From assembly GCA_964461995.1 (NCBI GenBank), contig CAYWXL010000007.1, positions 38,320 through 102,319 of the forward strand: 64,000 nt of DNA, read 5' to 3'. Both the position numbers and the translations under genes were made by a program. Source of the DNA: JALSRK01 sp964461995. Its GTDB lineage: Bacteria > Acidobacteriota > Terriglobia > Bryobacterales > Bryobacteraceae. Numbering within the stretch: position 1 is the first letter of the stretch; each line of letters begins with the position of its first letter. Below the pieces are notes generated by a model. That model was not told the DNA's origin, ran no database searches, and saw only the letters and a list, made by a program, of their open reading frames with translations. This document shows, in pieces, positions 24,438 through 33,391 of this stretch.

Positions 24438-25427
24438 ATGCTGCCGGTCTACCTTTCCGAGATTCTGCGCGGCTTCCAGGCCAGCCGGATCGCGCTTACC
24501 GCAGTGGAGCTGAATGTATTCACCGCCGTTGGGGCGGGTGCAACGGCGAACGAGGTCGCTTCACGGATCGGCGCGGATCCCCGGGCCACGGCGATCTTGC
24601 TCGACGCGCTCACGGCGCTGGGACTGCTCGAGAAGCACCGCGCGACTTACCGCAATACAACCGACACGGCGCGTTACTTCGACGAGGCCTCTCCAGGAAA
24701 TGAGCGATTGGCGACTTTGCACACCCTGCATATGTGGGACTCGTGGTCCACGCTCACCGAGTGTGTGCGGGCCGGCGGTTCCGTGCTCGCGCGCGAGGAG
24801 AAGCCTCGGGACGAAGACTGGACGGAAGCCTTCATCGCCGCCATGGCCCGAAACGCGACGGAGCGGGCGCCACAGATCGTCGCGGCGGTAGGAGCCGCGG
24901 ACGTGCGGCGGTTGCTCGATATCGGCGGCGGCCCGGGCTCCTACGCGATCGCTTTCGCCCAGGCGAACCCGGAACTCCGGGCGGTGATCCTCGACAAGCC
25001 GGAAGTGCTCGAGATCGCCCGGCGGCACGTCCAGGCAGCGGGCCTCGAAGAACGGATCACGTTGCAGCCGGGCGACCTGACGTGCGACCGCTTCGGCGAG
25101 GGCTATGATCTCGTGCTCCTCTCGAACATCTGCCACATGCTGGGGCCGGAAGAGAACCGGGATCTGCTCGCGCGGGCGGGGGCGGCTCTCGCGCCGGGCG
25201 GCCGCCTGGTTATCCAGGACTTCATCCTCGACGGCAGCCGGACCAATCCCCAACCAGCGGCCATCTTCGCGGTGAACATGCTGGTGGCGACGGCGAAGGG
25301 CAACAGCTACACCGAGCAGGAATACGCCGAGTGGCTCGAGGCGGCCGGACTCACCGGCGTCCGGCGCATCGAGCTCGCCGGGCCGACTGATCTCATCGTG
25401 GCGGTGAAAACGACGCAGGAAACCTAG
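24438..25427 (+). CDS. SAM-dependent O-methyltransferase (family 2-like)
   Basis: A 329-residue enzyme. The first ~90 residues form a winged-helix dimerisation domain (ALTAVELNVFTAV, then TANEVASRIG, LLDALTALGLLEK). The catalytic domain starts at the SAM loop LLDIGGGPGSYAI near residue 160, followed by VILDKPEV and GDL. This is the layout of acetylserotonin/caffeate-type O-methyltransferases and of antibiotic O-methyltransferases. The acceptor is unknown. It lies 18 bp upstream of an aldo/keto reductase gene and may be co-transcribed with it. Confidence 0.8.
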   Translation: MLPVYLSEILRGFQASRIALTAVELNVFTAVGAGATANEVASRIGADPRATAILLDALTALGLLEKHRATYRNTTDTARYFDEASPGNERLATLHTLHMWDSWSTLTECVRAGGSVLAREEKPRDEDWTEAFIAAMARNATERAPQIVAAVGAADVRRLLDIGGGPGSYAIAFAQANPELRAVILDKPEVLEIARRHVQAAGLEERITLQPGDLTCDRFGEGYDLVLLSNICHMLGPEENRDLLARAGAALAPGGRLVIQDFILDGSRTNPQPAAIFAVNMLVATAKGNSYTEQEYAEWLEAAGLTGVRRIELAGPTDLIVAVKTTQET

Positions 25428-25445
25428 GACCTGGAGGTTGGAGCC

Positions 25446-26393
25446 ATGAAGCGGAGAACTTTCGCCGGGGCTGTCTTTTCCGGACTCGGCTTGACCAGCT
25501 TATACGCCCGCCCGGCAAAGCCGAAAGCCGGCGACGTGCCGCGGCGCGTCTTCGGCAAGACGGGCGTCGAGGTGAGCGTCATCGGCCAGGGCGGGGCCAG
25601 GATGAAGCTGCTCCGTACGAAGGAAGAGGCTCGGGCGCACCTGCGGTATGCCTATGGGCTGGGGCTTACCTACTGGGACTGCGCGCACAGCTACTGGGGC
25701 GGGCAGGCCGAGGAGGTCTACGGCGACGTACTGGCCCCGCACCGCGAAGAGCTGTTTCTCACCTCGAAGACGACGAAACGGACGGCGCGGCAGGCCGAGG
25801 CGGAGCTGGACGTATCGCTCCGGCGGCTGCGCACCGATTATCTCGACCTGTGGCAGATCCACGGAGTCGGCACGATGGAAGACGTCGAGCGGATCTTCGC
25901 CCCGGGCGGCGCCATCGAGGCCTTCGAGGCGGCGAAGAAGAAGGGCAAGTGCCGGTTCATCGGATTCACCGGCCACCGCGACCCGTACGTGCTCAACGAA
26001 ATGATGAAGCGCTACGACGGCTTCGACACGATCCTGATGCCGCTGCACGCCGCTGACCCGAGCTATTTGAGCTTCGAGAAAATCACGTTGCCGGAAGCCG
26101 TGAAACGCGGCCTGGGCATCCAGGCGATGAAGGTTTTCGGGAATGCCTTCCTGCTGCGGGTGCTGAGCGCGAAGGAGTGCCTCGAGTACGCGTTGAACCT
26201 CCCGATTCATTGCGCCGCGGTAGGCTGCAGCACGCGGGGCCAATTGGACGACGACCTGCGGACGGCACAGCAGTGGAAGCGGCTGACTGCAGAGCGGATG
26301 GAGGAGTTGCGGCGCCGGGCGGTGACCGACGGGCCGGGAGGAGCGAAAGGGCCGGCCCTCGAGTATTGGAAGCGGCCCCCGGCGGAGGCGTAA
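25446..26393 (+). CDS. aldo/keto reductase with export signal
   Basis: A 315-residue TIM-barrel oxidoreductase. The catalytic tetrad can be followed: D in YWDCAHSYWGG, Y in the same segment, K in LTSKT and H in WQIHGVG. The RVFGKTGVEVSVIGQGGA entry and the GFTGHRDP segment fit the family. The N-terminus MKRRTFAGAVFSGLGLTSLYARP is Tat-like, so export with bound NADP(H) is possible. GGAGGTTGGAG lies before the ATG. The gene follows the methyltransferase closely. Confidence 0.82.
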   Translation: MKRRTFAGAVFSGLGLTSLYARPAKPKAGDVPRRVFGKTGVEVSVIGQGGARMKLLRTKEEARAHLRYAYGLGLTYWDCAHSYWGGQAEEVYGDVLAPHREELFLTSKTTKRTARQAEAELDVSLRRLRTDYLDLWQIHGVGTMEDVERIFAPGGAIEAFEAAKKKGKCRFIGFTGHRDPYVLNEMMKRYDGFDTILMPLHAADPSYLSFEKITLPEAVKRGLGIQAMKVFGNAFLLRVLSAKECLEYALNLPIHCAAVGCSTRGQLDDDLRTAQQWKRLTAERMEELRRRAVTDGPGGAKGPALEYWKRPPAEA

Positions 26394-26493
26394 GGGAAAG
26401 CCCCGGCAGAGGCTAAACAGAAAGGTGCGCAGTTTTCCGGTTTTGGAAAGCGGCCGGCCGGCGCCGAAAGCGCGTGCTGGCGAAATTTTTCTG

Positions 26494-26558
26494 TTGACAG
26501 CCGGAAAAACGGCGCAAGAATGTTGTGTAGAGAAGGGGACATTCCGGCCGTTTTTCCG
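26494..26558 (+). promoter_or_regulatory. promoter with overlapping inverted repeat upstream of the 26612 gene
   Basis: TTGACA (26494-26499) and AAGAAT (26516-26521) are spaced 16 bp apart. CGGAAAAACGG (26502-26512, in the spacer) and CCGTTTTTCCG (26548-26558) form a perfect 11-bp inverted repeat. The arms straddle the start site, as repressor sites often do; they could also pair in RNA only if transcription began further upstream. Confidence 0.5.
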
Positions 26559-26611
26559 AAATGTCGACCGGCTTCGCGGAAAGCTCGATCCGGCGCCCCG
26601 AGAGGTGCGGC

Positions 26612-27391
26612 ATGAAGGCGTTCGGCTTGTTTGGCCTGCTCCTGCTGGTTGTCTTTCCCGTGGCGGCGCAGCCGGACTGCGAGCCGCTGCCTTACTCGCC
26701 GGGAACCGACATTTCCGGCGAACAGGAGCCCTACAGCATCCCTGACGTCATCGCCTGGCGGATCCTGTTCCGGCTGCTTGCCGATGGGCCGGACCGCGTC
26801 GGGGCTGAAATCCGCGCCCGACACTTGGAAGAGGGCGGGCTTCCCGAAGAGGTGATCGCGAAGGTGATGCGGACCGCCAGCCAGGCGATGCAGCGCGTCG
26901 TCGAAATGGAAGACGAGGTCGAGGAATTGCAGTTGCCCCTCGAGGAGACGGCGGTGATGTTGCGCGCGCGGCGGGACGCCATTATCGAGGACGCGGTGCG
27001 GGACCTGCTGATCGAGGAGTTGGACGTCATGGCGGGCCAGAAGCTGCTCGATTACCTGAACGGGCAAGTGAAGCCGGCGATCAGCCTCACCGTCGGATCC
27101 TCAACCGGCGGGACGACCGCGACGGCCGTCTTCACGACGGAGTCGGACCACGCTATCCACGCGACGGCGATCACCGACGGCGACTACGCGATGGGCGGGG
27201 TCTGCGGATCGATCGCCGTGGCCAAGATCGTCAGCCCCGCCGGCCGCACGGTGGAATCGAAGAAGATCCACTGGAGCGCGGCCGTCGCCGACGTGAGCCT
27301 TCCGATCGAGTTCGAGGACGGTAAGTTCAGCGGTTACAACTGGCGGCCGGGAGTGGTGTGCCCGGCTTGCAAGCCGGCCGTGAAAAAGTAA
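26612..27391 (+). CDS. exported two-domain protein of unrecognised family (fused form)
   Basis: 259 residues: a signal peptide (MKAFGLFGLLLLVVFPVAAQ), then a helical part (about 35-155) with IPDVIAWRILFRLLA, a charged coiled-coil-like stretch and RDAIIEDAVRDLLIEEL, then a beta-rich part (about 160-250) with HATAITDGDYAMGG, AKIVSPAGR and GYNWRPG, and a final CPAC. The two parts are clearly related to two separate adjacent genes at 63593-64000 and 62808-63587. The function is unknown; both loci encode exported proteins. GAGAGGTG before ATG 26612 supports this start over the frame's earlier ATG at 26561. Confidence 0.75.
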   Translation: MKAFGLFGLLLLVVFPVAAQPDCEPLPYSPGTDISGEQEPYSIPDVIAWRILFRLLADGPDRVGAEIRARHLEEGGLPEEVIAKVMRTASQAMQRVVEMEDEVEELQLPLEETAVMLRARRDAIIEDAVRDLLIEELDVMAGQKLLDYLNGQVKPAISLTVGSSTGGTTATAVFTTESDHAIHATAITDGDYAMGGVCGSIAVAKIVSPAGRTVESKKIHWSAAVADVSLPIEFEDGKFSGYNWRPGVVCPACKPAVKK

Positions 27392-27658
27392 CAGGGCCTA
27401 CTCACCCGCCGCGCAGAACCACGCACATCCGCCGCTCACGGCACACTCAAGTGTGGAAGAGATATCTTCGCCTTTTCTACGCTTTTTCCTCTGCGGCGTC
27501 GCATAGGGGTTCGGAGATCGAGAATGCGGAGCCGCCAATTTGCAACCGCCGCAGGCAGAGAATCTTTCCGTTCTTTACCTGTTTCGCACGTGCGAGGTGA
27601 CTCTCACCGCTTGTCATCTGCGTTCGGTCCGGCGGGCGTTCCGGCGACGGGGTGCGGG

Positions 27659-27664
27659 TATAAT
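27659..27664 (+). promoter_or_regulatory. consensus -10 box of rpoN, leaderless geometry
   Basis: A perfect TATAAT ends 8 bases before ATG 27673. There is no Shine-Dalgarno sequence. The rest of the 281-bp gap before it (27392-27658) shows no gene. Confidence 0.55.
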
Positions 27665-27672
27665 GGTGGCAG

Positions 27673-29235
27673 ATGGGCTATCTCTCGCAACGGCTTCAAG
27701 TCAAGGTTGCGCCGAGGCAAACGCTCACGCCGAGCGTCATCCAGATGGTGAAGCTGCTGCAGCTGGCGCGACCGGAGTTGCGAGAGTACATTGCCCAGGA
27801 ACTCGCCGAGAACCCCGTTCTGGAAGAAGCCGGCTCGGGCACCGACGAGTTGACGCCGGAAGAGATCCAGGCGGCGCTTGAGCGTGCCGACAGGGATCCA
27901 CACCCTGCGGACGAGCTGATTTTGGAAGCGGTCCGGGAAGCTCTGCAGCCGGAGACGGAGGAGGGCAACCCGCAAAAAACCGGGGAAGCTCCAGCGGAGT
28001 CCGCTATAGGGGCTCCAGCGGAAGCGCCCGCCGTTGAGACCGCGGATCCGTTCAACGAGATCGATTTCGGATCGTTTTTCGAAGAATATCTCGATCCGGG
28101 CTTCCGCGCGCCAGCTTCGGAGACAGTCGAGAAGCCTTCCTTCGAGACCTTCCTCTCAGCGCCGGTGACGCTGTCGGACTACCTGCAGCAGCAGCTCAGC
28201 CTGGTGGTGCTGTCCGACGAAGTGCGCAACGCGGCGCTGGCGATCATCGGTAACTTAGACAGCAACGGATACCTGGCCTCGAGCCTCGAGGAGATCGCCG
28301 CCGAGGGCGAGCACAAGCTCGAGGATCTCGAAGAGGGGCTTGAAGTGGTGCAGTCGCTGGATCCTGCCGGCGTCGGGGCGCGCGACCTACGCGAGTGCCT
28401 GTTGCTGCAGCTCAAGAGCCGCGAAGAGACGGACACGCTGGCCTGGAAGATCATTTCAGACCACCTGAAGCTGCTCGAGCTGCACAAGAAGAAGGATTTG
28501 GCCAAAGCGCTGAACGTGAGCGTGGCCGAGGTGGAGAAGGCGATCGCGCACATTCAGCATCTGGACCCATGTCCCGGTTCGAGCTATTCGAGTCCGGGGG
28601 CGCGGCCCATCGAGCCTGAGGTGTTCATCTTCAAAGAAGGAGATGATTACATCATCCAGTTGAACGACGAGGACCTGCCGCAACTGCGGGTAAACCTCGA
28701 CTACCGGCACATGACGCGCCGGGACCAGGAGCCGAGCAAAGAGGTCCGGAACTACATCAAGAACCGTTACGCCTCGGCGATCCAGCTCATCAAGAACATC
28801 GAGCAGCGGAAGCAAACGATTCTGAAAGTCTGCCAGGTGATCGTACGGCGCCAGCGGGAGTTTTTCGACAACGGGATCGACTACTTGCGCCCGATGATGA
28901 TCAAGGAGGTCGCCGAGGAGATCGGGGTACACCCCTCGACGGTGAGCCGCGCGGTGGCGAATAAGTACGCCCAGACGCCCCAGGGAGTTTACGAACTGCG
29001 GTTCTTCTTCTCGGAGGCGGTGCAAGGCCCTTCGGGTGCGGCCACGCCGTTGCTGCTGCTCAAGCGCAAGGTCAAGAAAATGATCGAGGAGGAGGATCCG
29101 CGGAAGCCGCTGACCGATGAGGAGATTACGAAGCGCCTGCGGGCCGAAGGGATTGAAGTGACGCGGCGCACGGTGGCCAAGTACAGGGAAGACATGAAAA
29201 TACCCTCGACACATCACCGGCGCGTCCGGGATTGA
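27673..29235 (+). CDS. rpoN: RNA polymerase sigma-54 factor
   Basis: A 520-residue sigma-54. The N-terminal activator-interacting region is Gln/Leu-rich (QTLTPSVIQMVKLLQLARPELREYI) and is followed by an acidic linker. Then come the core-binding domain, the helix-turn-helix (VAEEIGVHPSTVSRAVANKY), and the RpoN box TRRTVAKYRE at residues 497-506, which reads the -24 promoter element. It needs an AAA+ activator, none of which is in the window. It heads an rpoN-hpf-rapZ cluster, an order known from many bacteria. Confidence 0.97.
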   Translation: MGYLSQRLQVKVAPRQTLTPSVIQMVKLLQLARPELREYIAQELAENPVLEEAGSGTDELTPEEIQAALERADRDPHPADELILEAVREALQPETEEGNPQKTGEAPAESAIGAPAEAPAVETADPFNEIDFGSFFEEYLDPGFRAPASETVEKPSFETFLSAPVTLSDYLQQQLSLVVLSDEVRNAALAIIGNLDSNGYLASSLEEIAAEGEHKLEDLEEGLEVVQSLDPAGVGARDLRECLLLQLKSREETDTLAWKIISDHLKLLELHKKKDLAKALNVSVAEVEKAIAHIQHLDPCPGSSYSSPGARPIEPEVFIFKEGDDYIIQLNDEDLPQLRVNLDYRHMTRRDQEPSKEVRNYIKNRYASAIQLIKNIEQRKQTILKVCQVIVRRQREFFDNGIDYLRPMMIKEVAEEIGVHPSTVSRAVANKYAQTPQGVYELRFFFSEAVQGPSGAATPLLLLKRKVKKMIEEEDPRKPLTDEEITKRLRAEGIEVTRRTVAKYREDMKIPSTHHRRVRD

Positions 29236-29354
29236 CCCTGGGGGCCCGTGGGGAAAGCGAATCGGGTCAGTCTGCAAAGCCGACGAGCGGCCAGGGCCGA
29301 GCGCCCTGTGCAAGCCGGCGGAAACAATCATCGCCACGATGGTCGGAGGGAGAT

Positions 29355-29906
29355 ATGAAGGTCACGTACAAAGGTAAGCTCGACACCTTGATGCCCGCGG
29401 AACGGCGGAAGCTCGATGCGAAACTTCAGAAGCTGGCCAAGGTCGTGGACGGCCGCGAGGAGCGCGAGGCCCACTTCGTCATCACCCAGGAGCGTCAGAC
29501 GTACAACGCCGAAATTACGGTGAACATCCGCGACCACGTTTTGGTGGGCGCCGGCGCCGCCCCGGACCTGTATACGGCCATGACCAGCGCGATCGAGAAG
29601 CTCGATAAACAGGTCCGCAAGCTCAGGGCTAAGTTCCGCGACACACGCCGGACGCCGGACCAGTCCCTCCGCGCCAAAGCGGCCGAGGAAGAGGCGGAAG
29701 AGGCGGCCGCCGAGGAGACTGCTGAGGCAATCGAGCCTCAGGTCTTCCGGGTCAACCACCGCGCCAACCAGAAGCCAATGACTCTCGAAGAGGCTCTGCT
29801 GGCGATGGAAGGCCGCAACTACTTCATCTACCGCGACGCGGAAACGGACCGTCTTTCGGTGCTGCTGCGCCGCGAAGACGGCAATTTCGATCTGGTAGAA
29901 GCCTAG
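29355..29906 (+). CDS. hpf: ribosome hibernation-promoting factor, long form
   Basis: A 183-residue HPF/RaiA protein. The N-terminal domain (about 1-105) binds the 30S subunit in the decoding centre; the E-A-H-F-V-I-T and A-E-I-T-V-N-I-R strands are visible. An Ala/Glu-rich linker follows, then the C-terminal dimerisation domain (VFRVNHRANQKPMTLEEALLAMEG, then YRDAETDRLSVLLRREDGNFDLVE), which in long HPFs joins two ribosomes into 100S particles. GGAGGGAG precedes ATG 29355; the frame's earlier start at 29232 adds non-coding sequence. Confidence 0.93.
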   Translation: MKVTYKGKLDTLMPAERRKLDAKLQKLAKVVDGREEREAHFVITQERQTYNAEITVNIRDHVLVGAGAAPDLYTAMTSAIEKLDKQVRKLRAKFRDTRRTPDQSLRAKAAEEEAEEAAAEETAEAIEPQVFRVNHRANQKPMTLEEALLAMEGRNYFIYRDAETDRLSVLLRREDGNFDLVEA

Positions 29907-29916
29907 ATACGCATGA

Positions 29917-30807
29917 ATGCCTGAAAGGACCGAACCCGCCGGCAAGCCGCCGCAGCCGGAACTCATCGTCATAACCGGCCTCAGCGGATCCGGCAAGGGT
30001 ACGGTCCTGAAGAGCCTCGAGGATCTAGGCTATTACGCCGTAGACAATCTTCCCATCGACCTCATTCCAACCTTCGCCGAGCTGACGCGCGACTCGCCCA
30101 ACATCACCCGGGCGGCGGTTGTGGTAGACGTCCGGGGCGGCGGATTGGCGCGGTTTCCGGAGTTGTACCGGAAGCTCCGGCGAAGGATTCACACCACGCT
30201 CGTCTTCCTCGAAGCCGATGAGGAGGCCTTGGTGCGCCGTTACAGCGAGACGCGCCGGCCGCATCCGCTGGGCACGGGGCGTTCAGTATTGCGAAACATC
30301 CGCCGCGAACGGCGGCAACTGGAAGCGGTCCGGAAACTGGCGGACCACATCATCAATACTTCGAAGTTCAACGTCCACGACTTGCGGGCGCTGGTGAAGG
30401 ACACCTTCGGCGTGCCGGGGGAAGTCTCACGCATCATGATCTACGTCAACAGCTTCGGCTACCGCCACGGCGTGCCGCCCGACAGCGATCTGGTCTTCGA
30501 CGTCCGCTTCCTGCCGAACCCGAACTACGTGCCGGAGTACCGCAACCTGAGCGGCCGGAATCCCCGCGTCGCCCGCTACATCCGCTCGTTTCCCCAGACG
30601 GTAGAATTTATCGAGCGGATCTCCGACCTGCTCATCTACCTGCTGCCGCATTACGTGCGCGAAGGCAAGAGCTACCTGACGATCTCGTTCGGATGCACCG
30701 GGGGCCGCCATCGTTCGGTAATGATCGCCGACGAGATCTCCAAGCGGCTCAAGCGGGCGGGGTACACGGTGAAAACGGCTCACCGCGACCTGAGGAAGCC
30801 CCTCTAA
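29917..30807 (+). CDS. rapZ: RNase adapter protein RapZ
   Basis: A 296-residue P-loop protein of the RapZ/YvcJ family. The Walker A motif GLSGSGKGT lies near residue 20. The C-terminal part contains SFGYRHGVPPDSDLVFDVRFLPNPNYVPEYR and FGCTGGRHRSV, the family signatures. In E. coli RapZ senses glucosamine-6-phosphate and steers small-RNA decay; elsewhere it binds nucleotides with less clear roles. It starts 10 bp after hpf with no ribosome site; TAGATA lies 7 bases before the ATG and could be a weak internal -10. It converges with the response regulator gene, only 4 bp apart. Confidence 0.95.
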   Translation: MPERTEPAGKPPQPELIVITGLSGSGKGTVLKSLEDLGYYAVDNLPIDLIPTFAELTRDSPNITRAAVVVDVRGGGLARFPELYRKLRRRIHTTLVFLEADEEALVRRYSETRRPHPLGTGRSVLRNIRRERRQLEAVRKLADHIINTSKFNVHDLRALVKDTFGVPGEVSRIMIYVNSFGYRHGVPPDSDLVFDVRFLPNPNYVPEYRNLSGRNPRVARYIRSFPQTVEFIERISDLLIYLLPHYVREGKSYLTISFGCTGGRHRSVMIADEISKRLKRAGYTVKTAHRDLRKPL

Positions 30808-30811
30808 GAGA

Positions 30812-31270
30812 CTATTGCGCCCGCCGCTTCGCCCGGCCCGCGGCCGGCTGTTGCGACCGAGGCGGCTTACGCGACGCCTTCTTGACGCGCAGCAGCTTGC
30901 GGACCGCCCGCACCATCTGGGTGACCTCGGTGGCGCTTTTCTGAATCACAACGTCGGCCCCAGTATTGTTCTCATCCAGGCCGAGCGTATCGGCGAACCC
31001 GGAGAGGAGAATGATCGGGACGTCGGGCGCCTGCTCGCGGATGCGGCGGATCACCTCCAGCCCGTTCATCCGCGGCATTCGATAGTCGGTGATGACCAAG
31101 GAATACTCGGTTTCGGCGAACCGTTTCAGGCCTTCCGCCCCGCTGCCGGCGGTGGAGATCTGGTAACCCAACTCTTCGAGCACCGCCTTCCGGGCAGCCA
31201 GCCCCATCTTGTTGTCGTCGATCAGGAGAATGTGAGCAGGAGGATTGGAAGATGGATGGGCTCGATTCAT
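30812..31270 (-). CDS. single-domain response regulator
   Basis: A 152-residue receiver protein. Acidic pocket DD in ILLIDDNK, phospho-acceptor Asp in LVITDYRMPRMNG, Ser in ILLSG, and Lys in VIQKSATE are all in place. A basic tail (KKASRKPPRSQQ...) replaces any output domain. It would act through protein contacts. ATG 31270 follows a strong promoter and GGAG. No histidine kinase is next to it. Confidence 0.88.
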   Translation of the reverse strand: MNRAHPSSNPPAHILLIDDNKMGLAARKAVLEELGYQISTAGSGAEGLKRFAETEYSLVITDYRMPRMNGLEVIRRIREQAPDVPIILLSGFADTLGLDENNTGADVVIQKSATEVTQMVRAVRKLLRVKKASRKPPRSQQPAAGRAKRRAQ

Positions 31271-31281
31271 TTGACTCCGCG

Positions 31282-31311
31282 AAATTAGCAGAGCCCGCTG
31301 GCGGCTGTCAA
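31282..31311 (-). promoter_or_regulatory. sigma-70 promoter of the response regulator
   Basis: On the minus strand a perfect TTGACA (31311-31306) is followed, after 18 bp, by TAATTT (31287-31282) preceded by TGC. The start codon is 11 bases further, with GGAG between. Confidence 0.7.
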
Positions 31312-31327
31312 TCAATTTCTATCGGCT

Positions 31328-31367
31328 TGGAAAAAGGGAAGATCGAGTCCTTGACAACAGGCTCGAT
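31328..31367 (-). terminator. rho-independent terminator of the VWFA gene
   Basis: On the minus strand ATCGAG (31367-31362) pairs with CTCGAT (31347-31342), with three more pairs inside around a bulge, followed by a TTCCCTTTTTCC run. It lies about 38 bp after the VWFA stop codon. Confidence 0.5.
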
Positions 31368-31404
31368 TCGTGTTCCAAAACCACGTTTTACGGGCCTTCG
31401 CCGT

Positions 31405-32547
31405 TTATTCGACCGGCCGCGGAGCCCGGTAGCCGGACTTGGCGATGATGCGGTACTTGACGGTCTTACCGCGCTGATCAACGATGCGCAACTTCTCGCC
31501 GGTGGCAGGGTTGACGAGCTCGACTTTGATCTTGCGGAACGAGCCGTCGCGGGCCTGATTCGTGGGCGAGTAGGTGATCGTGTATTGGTTGCGGAGGGCC
31601 TGGGCGATGTTGGCGAAGATGGTGGGGAACTCCCCGTAGAAGCGCGGGAAGAACGCCATTCCACCGGTCTCCTTCGCGAAGGTGCGCATCTGGTTGTCGG
31701 CCTGCAGGAAGTCGAGGCGCGCGATCGGACCGAGGTAACCCCGCGCGTCATACCATTCGCGAAGCGCCTGCATCAACCCGATGGCATAGATCGGCACCCC
31801 GGCCATCTGCAGCCGGCGGCGCGTCTGGCCGAAATTCAGCTTGCTAAAAGTGTCCAGCCCCGAAGAGATGAGCACGATCGCCTTGCGGCCCTCGATGTCG
31901 GCCATGCGCTCGGCCGTGTCCACGAGGGCATCGAATAGGTTGGATTCGGAATAAGCGGCGATTTGCAGCCGTTGCATCGCGCGGTAGACTTGCCGCTTGT
32001 CGGTCGTGAAGTCGGCCAAGATCTCAGGCCGCAAATCGTAGGCGACGACAGCGACATAGTCCTCCGGCTTCAGCGTCTCGAGGAACCCATAAGCGGCCGT
32101 GAGCGTCTGGTACCACGTCTCGCTCCAGTACTGCTGGAAAAGACCGCTCCACTCGATCACGAGGCAAACCGTCATCGGAGCCTCGCCCATTTCGAAGCTG
32201 GTAATCTTCTGTGGAACTTTGTCCTCGAGGATACGGAACCTGTCGGCCGGGATGTTCGGGATAAACCGGCCCTTGTTATCGACGACGGCCACGGGCACAG
32301 TAACCGTAAGAACATCAGCACGGAAGGTGGGCGTTCCGGCGGGGATTTCCGGCTGCTCTCGCTTGCGTTTGTTGATCTCGGATTCGATTGGTGGCAGCTT
32401 GGCCGGCTCGGCCTTCTTGGCCCCCCGCCGAGGTCTGGTGACGGTTTCCGTCGTGCGGCTCTTGGGCCCGGCTTGCGGTTCAGCCGGCGCTGGCAGAATC
32501 AAAAGAGCCGCCAACGCAAGCAGGAGTGTGCGCCTCATCGCTCGCAT
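31405..32547 (-). CDS. VWFA-domain protein of acidobacterial TIGR03436 type
   Basis: A 380-residue exported protein. The signal peptide is MRRTLLLALAALLILPAPAEP; ATG 32547 (MRAM) and ATG 32538 are both possible. A basic, Pro-rich linker is followed by VTVPVAVVDNKGRFIPNIPADRFRILED, the hallmark opening of TIGR03436 proteins, and a von Willebrand A-like fold. The metal site is degenerate: CLVIEWSGLFQQ stands where DxSxS is usual. Role unknown. A TACAAT -10 lies at 32567-32572 on this strand. Confidence 0.82.
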   Translation of the reverse strand: MRAMRRTLLLALAALLILPAPAEPQAGPKSRTTETVTRPRRGAKKAEPAKLPPIESEINKRKREQPEIPAGTPTFRADVLTVTVPVAVVDNKGRFIPNIPADRFRILEDKVPQKITSFEMGEAPMTVCLVIEWSGLFQQYWSETWYQTLTAAYGFLETLKPEDYVAVVAYDLRPEILADFTTDKRQVYRAMQRLQIAAYSESNLFDALVDTAERMADIEGRKAIVLISSGLDTFSKLNFGQTRRRLQMAGVPIYAIGLMQALREWYDARGYLGPIARLDFLQADNQMRTFAKETGGMAFFPRFYGEFPTIFANIAQALRNQYTITYSPTNQARDGSFRKIKVELVNPATGEKLRIVDQRGKTVKYRIIAKSGYRAPRPVE

Positions 32548-32566
32548 GATACATCCCCGTACTTCA

Positions 32567-32572
32567 ATTGTA
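32567..32572 (-). promoter_or_regulatory. -10 element of the VWFA gene
   Basis: TACAAT on the minus strand, 19 bases before ATG 32547, with ACGGGG between as a weak ribosome site. No -35 match. Confidence 0.4.
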
Positions 32573-32627
32573 TTAGACGGGCCCCTGACTTGGGCCGTTC
32601 CCGCGGGCCCTGGCGCCCGCCGCAGAG

Positions 32628-33377
32628 CTAGTTGACCCAATCGTCCCGGTCCCGGCGGCGCTTCCGCATGTAGACCTCGAACTTCTTGCGCGCTCTCCGG
32701 ATCTTCCAGTCCCGGTACCAGGAACGCAGCTCCCCGAGCAGGTCTACCCGGGTGTAACGGGACCGTAGATAAAGATACCCGATCAGCATACCCCCCAGGT
32801 GCGCCACGTGGCTGACGCCGCTGCCGGGCGATTTCACCAGGTAGAGGAAATTGATCACCCCCAGCCCCAGCACGAACCACTTTGCTTTGACGGGGAACAG
32901 AAACCAAATCCAGATCAGGCTATCGGGAAAGAGCATCCCGTACGCGAGCAGGACCCCGAAAATGGCGCCGGAAGCCCCGATCGTCGGGATGTTCGGCGCG
33001 CCGGTCAGCAGGTCCGCCAGGACGACACAGACGCCGGCGCCGATGCCGCAAAGGAAATAGAACTGCAAGAACCGCCGGGTGCCCCAAGTGCGCTCCAGTT
33101 CGGCCCCAAACATCCAAAGAGCCACCATGTTGAAGAAGAGGTGCCACAGGCCGGCGTGGAGAAACATATAGGTCACGAGCTGCCAGACGGCCAGGTAGCC
33201 CACCACCATCCGCGGGTAGAGCTTGAGGTAGGCCAGCAGCCCGCCGACCCATGTGTCGAAAGCCAGGAAGTAAACGACGAAGCCGATGGCGTTGGCGATC
33301 AGGAGCCATTTGACGCCCGGCGGAAACATCCCGGAGTAAGAAATGCCCGAGGGCCGGTACCGGACGTGGTATCGCAT
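32628..33377 (-). CDS. rhomboid family intramembrane serine protease
   Basis: A 249-residue protein with six transmembrane helices. The active site is complete: the catalytic Ser136 in IGASGAIFG, His193 in HVAHLGG, and the oxyanion HLFFN motif (H79, N83). The C-terminal ~45 residues are very basic and cytosolic (RKKFEVYMRKRRRDRDD). Rhomboids cut membrane proteins within the bilayer; the substrate here is unknown. ATG 33377 gives a normal N-terminus; the longer open frame runs into the divergent gene. Confidence 0.92.
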   Translation of the reverse strand: MRYHVRYRPSGISYSGMFPPGVKWLLIANAIGFVVYFLAFDTWVGGLLAYLKLYPRMVVGYLAVWQLVTYMFLHAGLWHLFFNMVALWMFGAELERTWGTRRFLQFYFLCGIGAGVCVVLADLLTGAPNIPTIGASGAIFGVLLAYGMLFPDSLIWIWFLFPVKAKWFVLGLGVINFLYLVKSPGSGVSHVAHLGGMLIGYLYLRSRYTRVDLLGELRSWYRDWKIRRARKKFEVYMRKRRRDRDDWVN

Positions 33378-33391
33378 CGGCGAAAAAAGAA

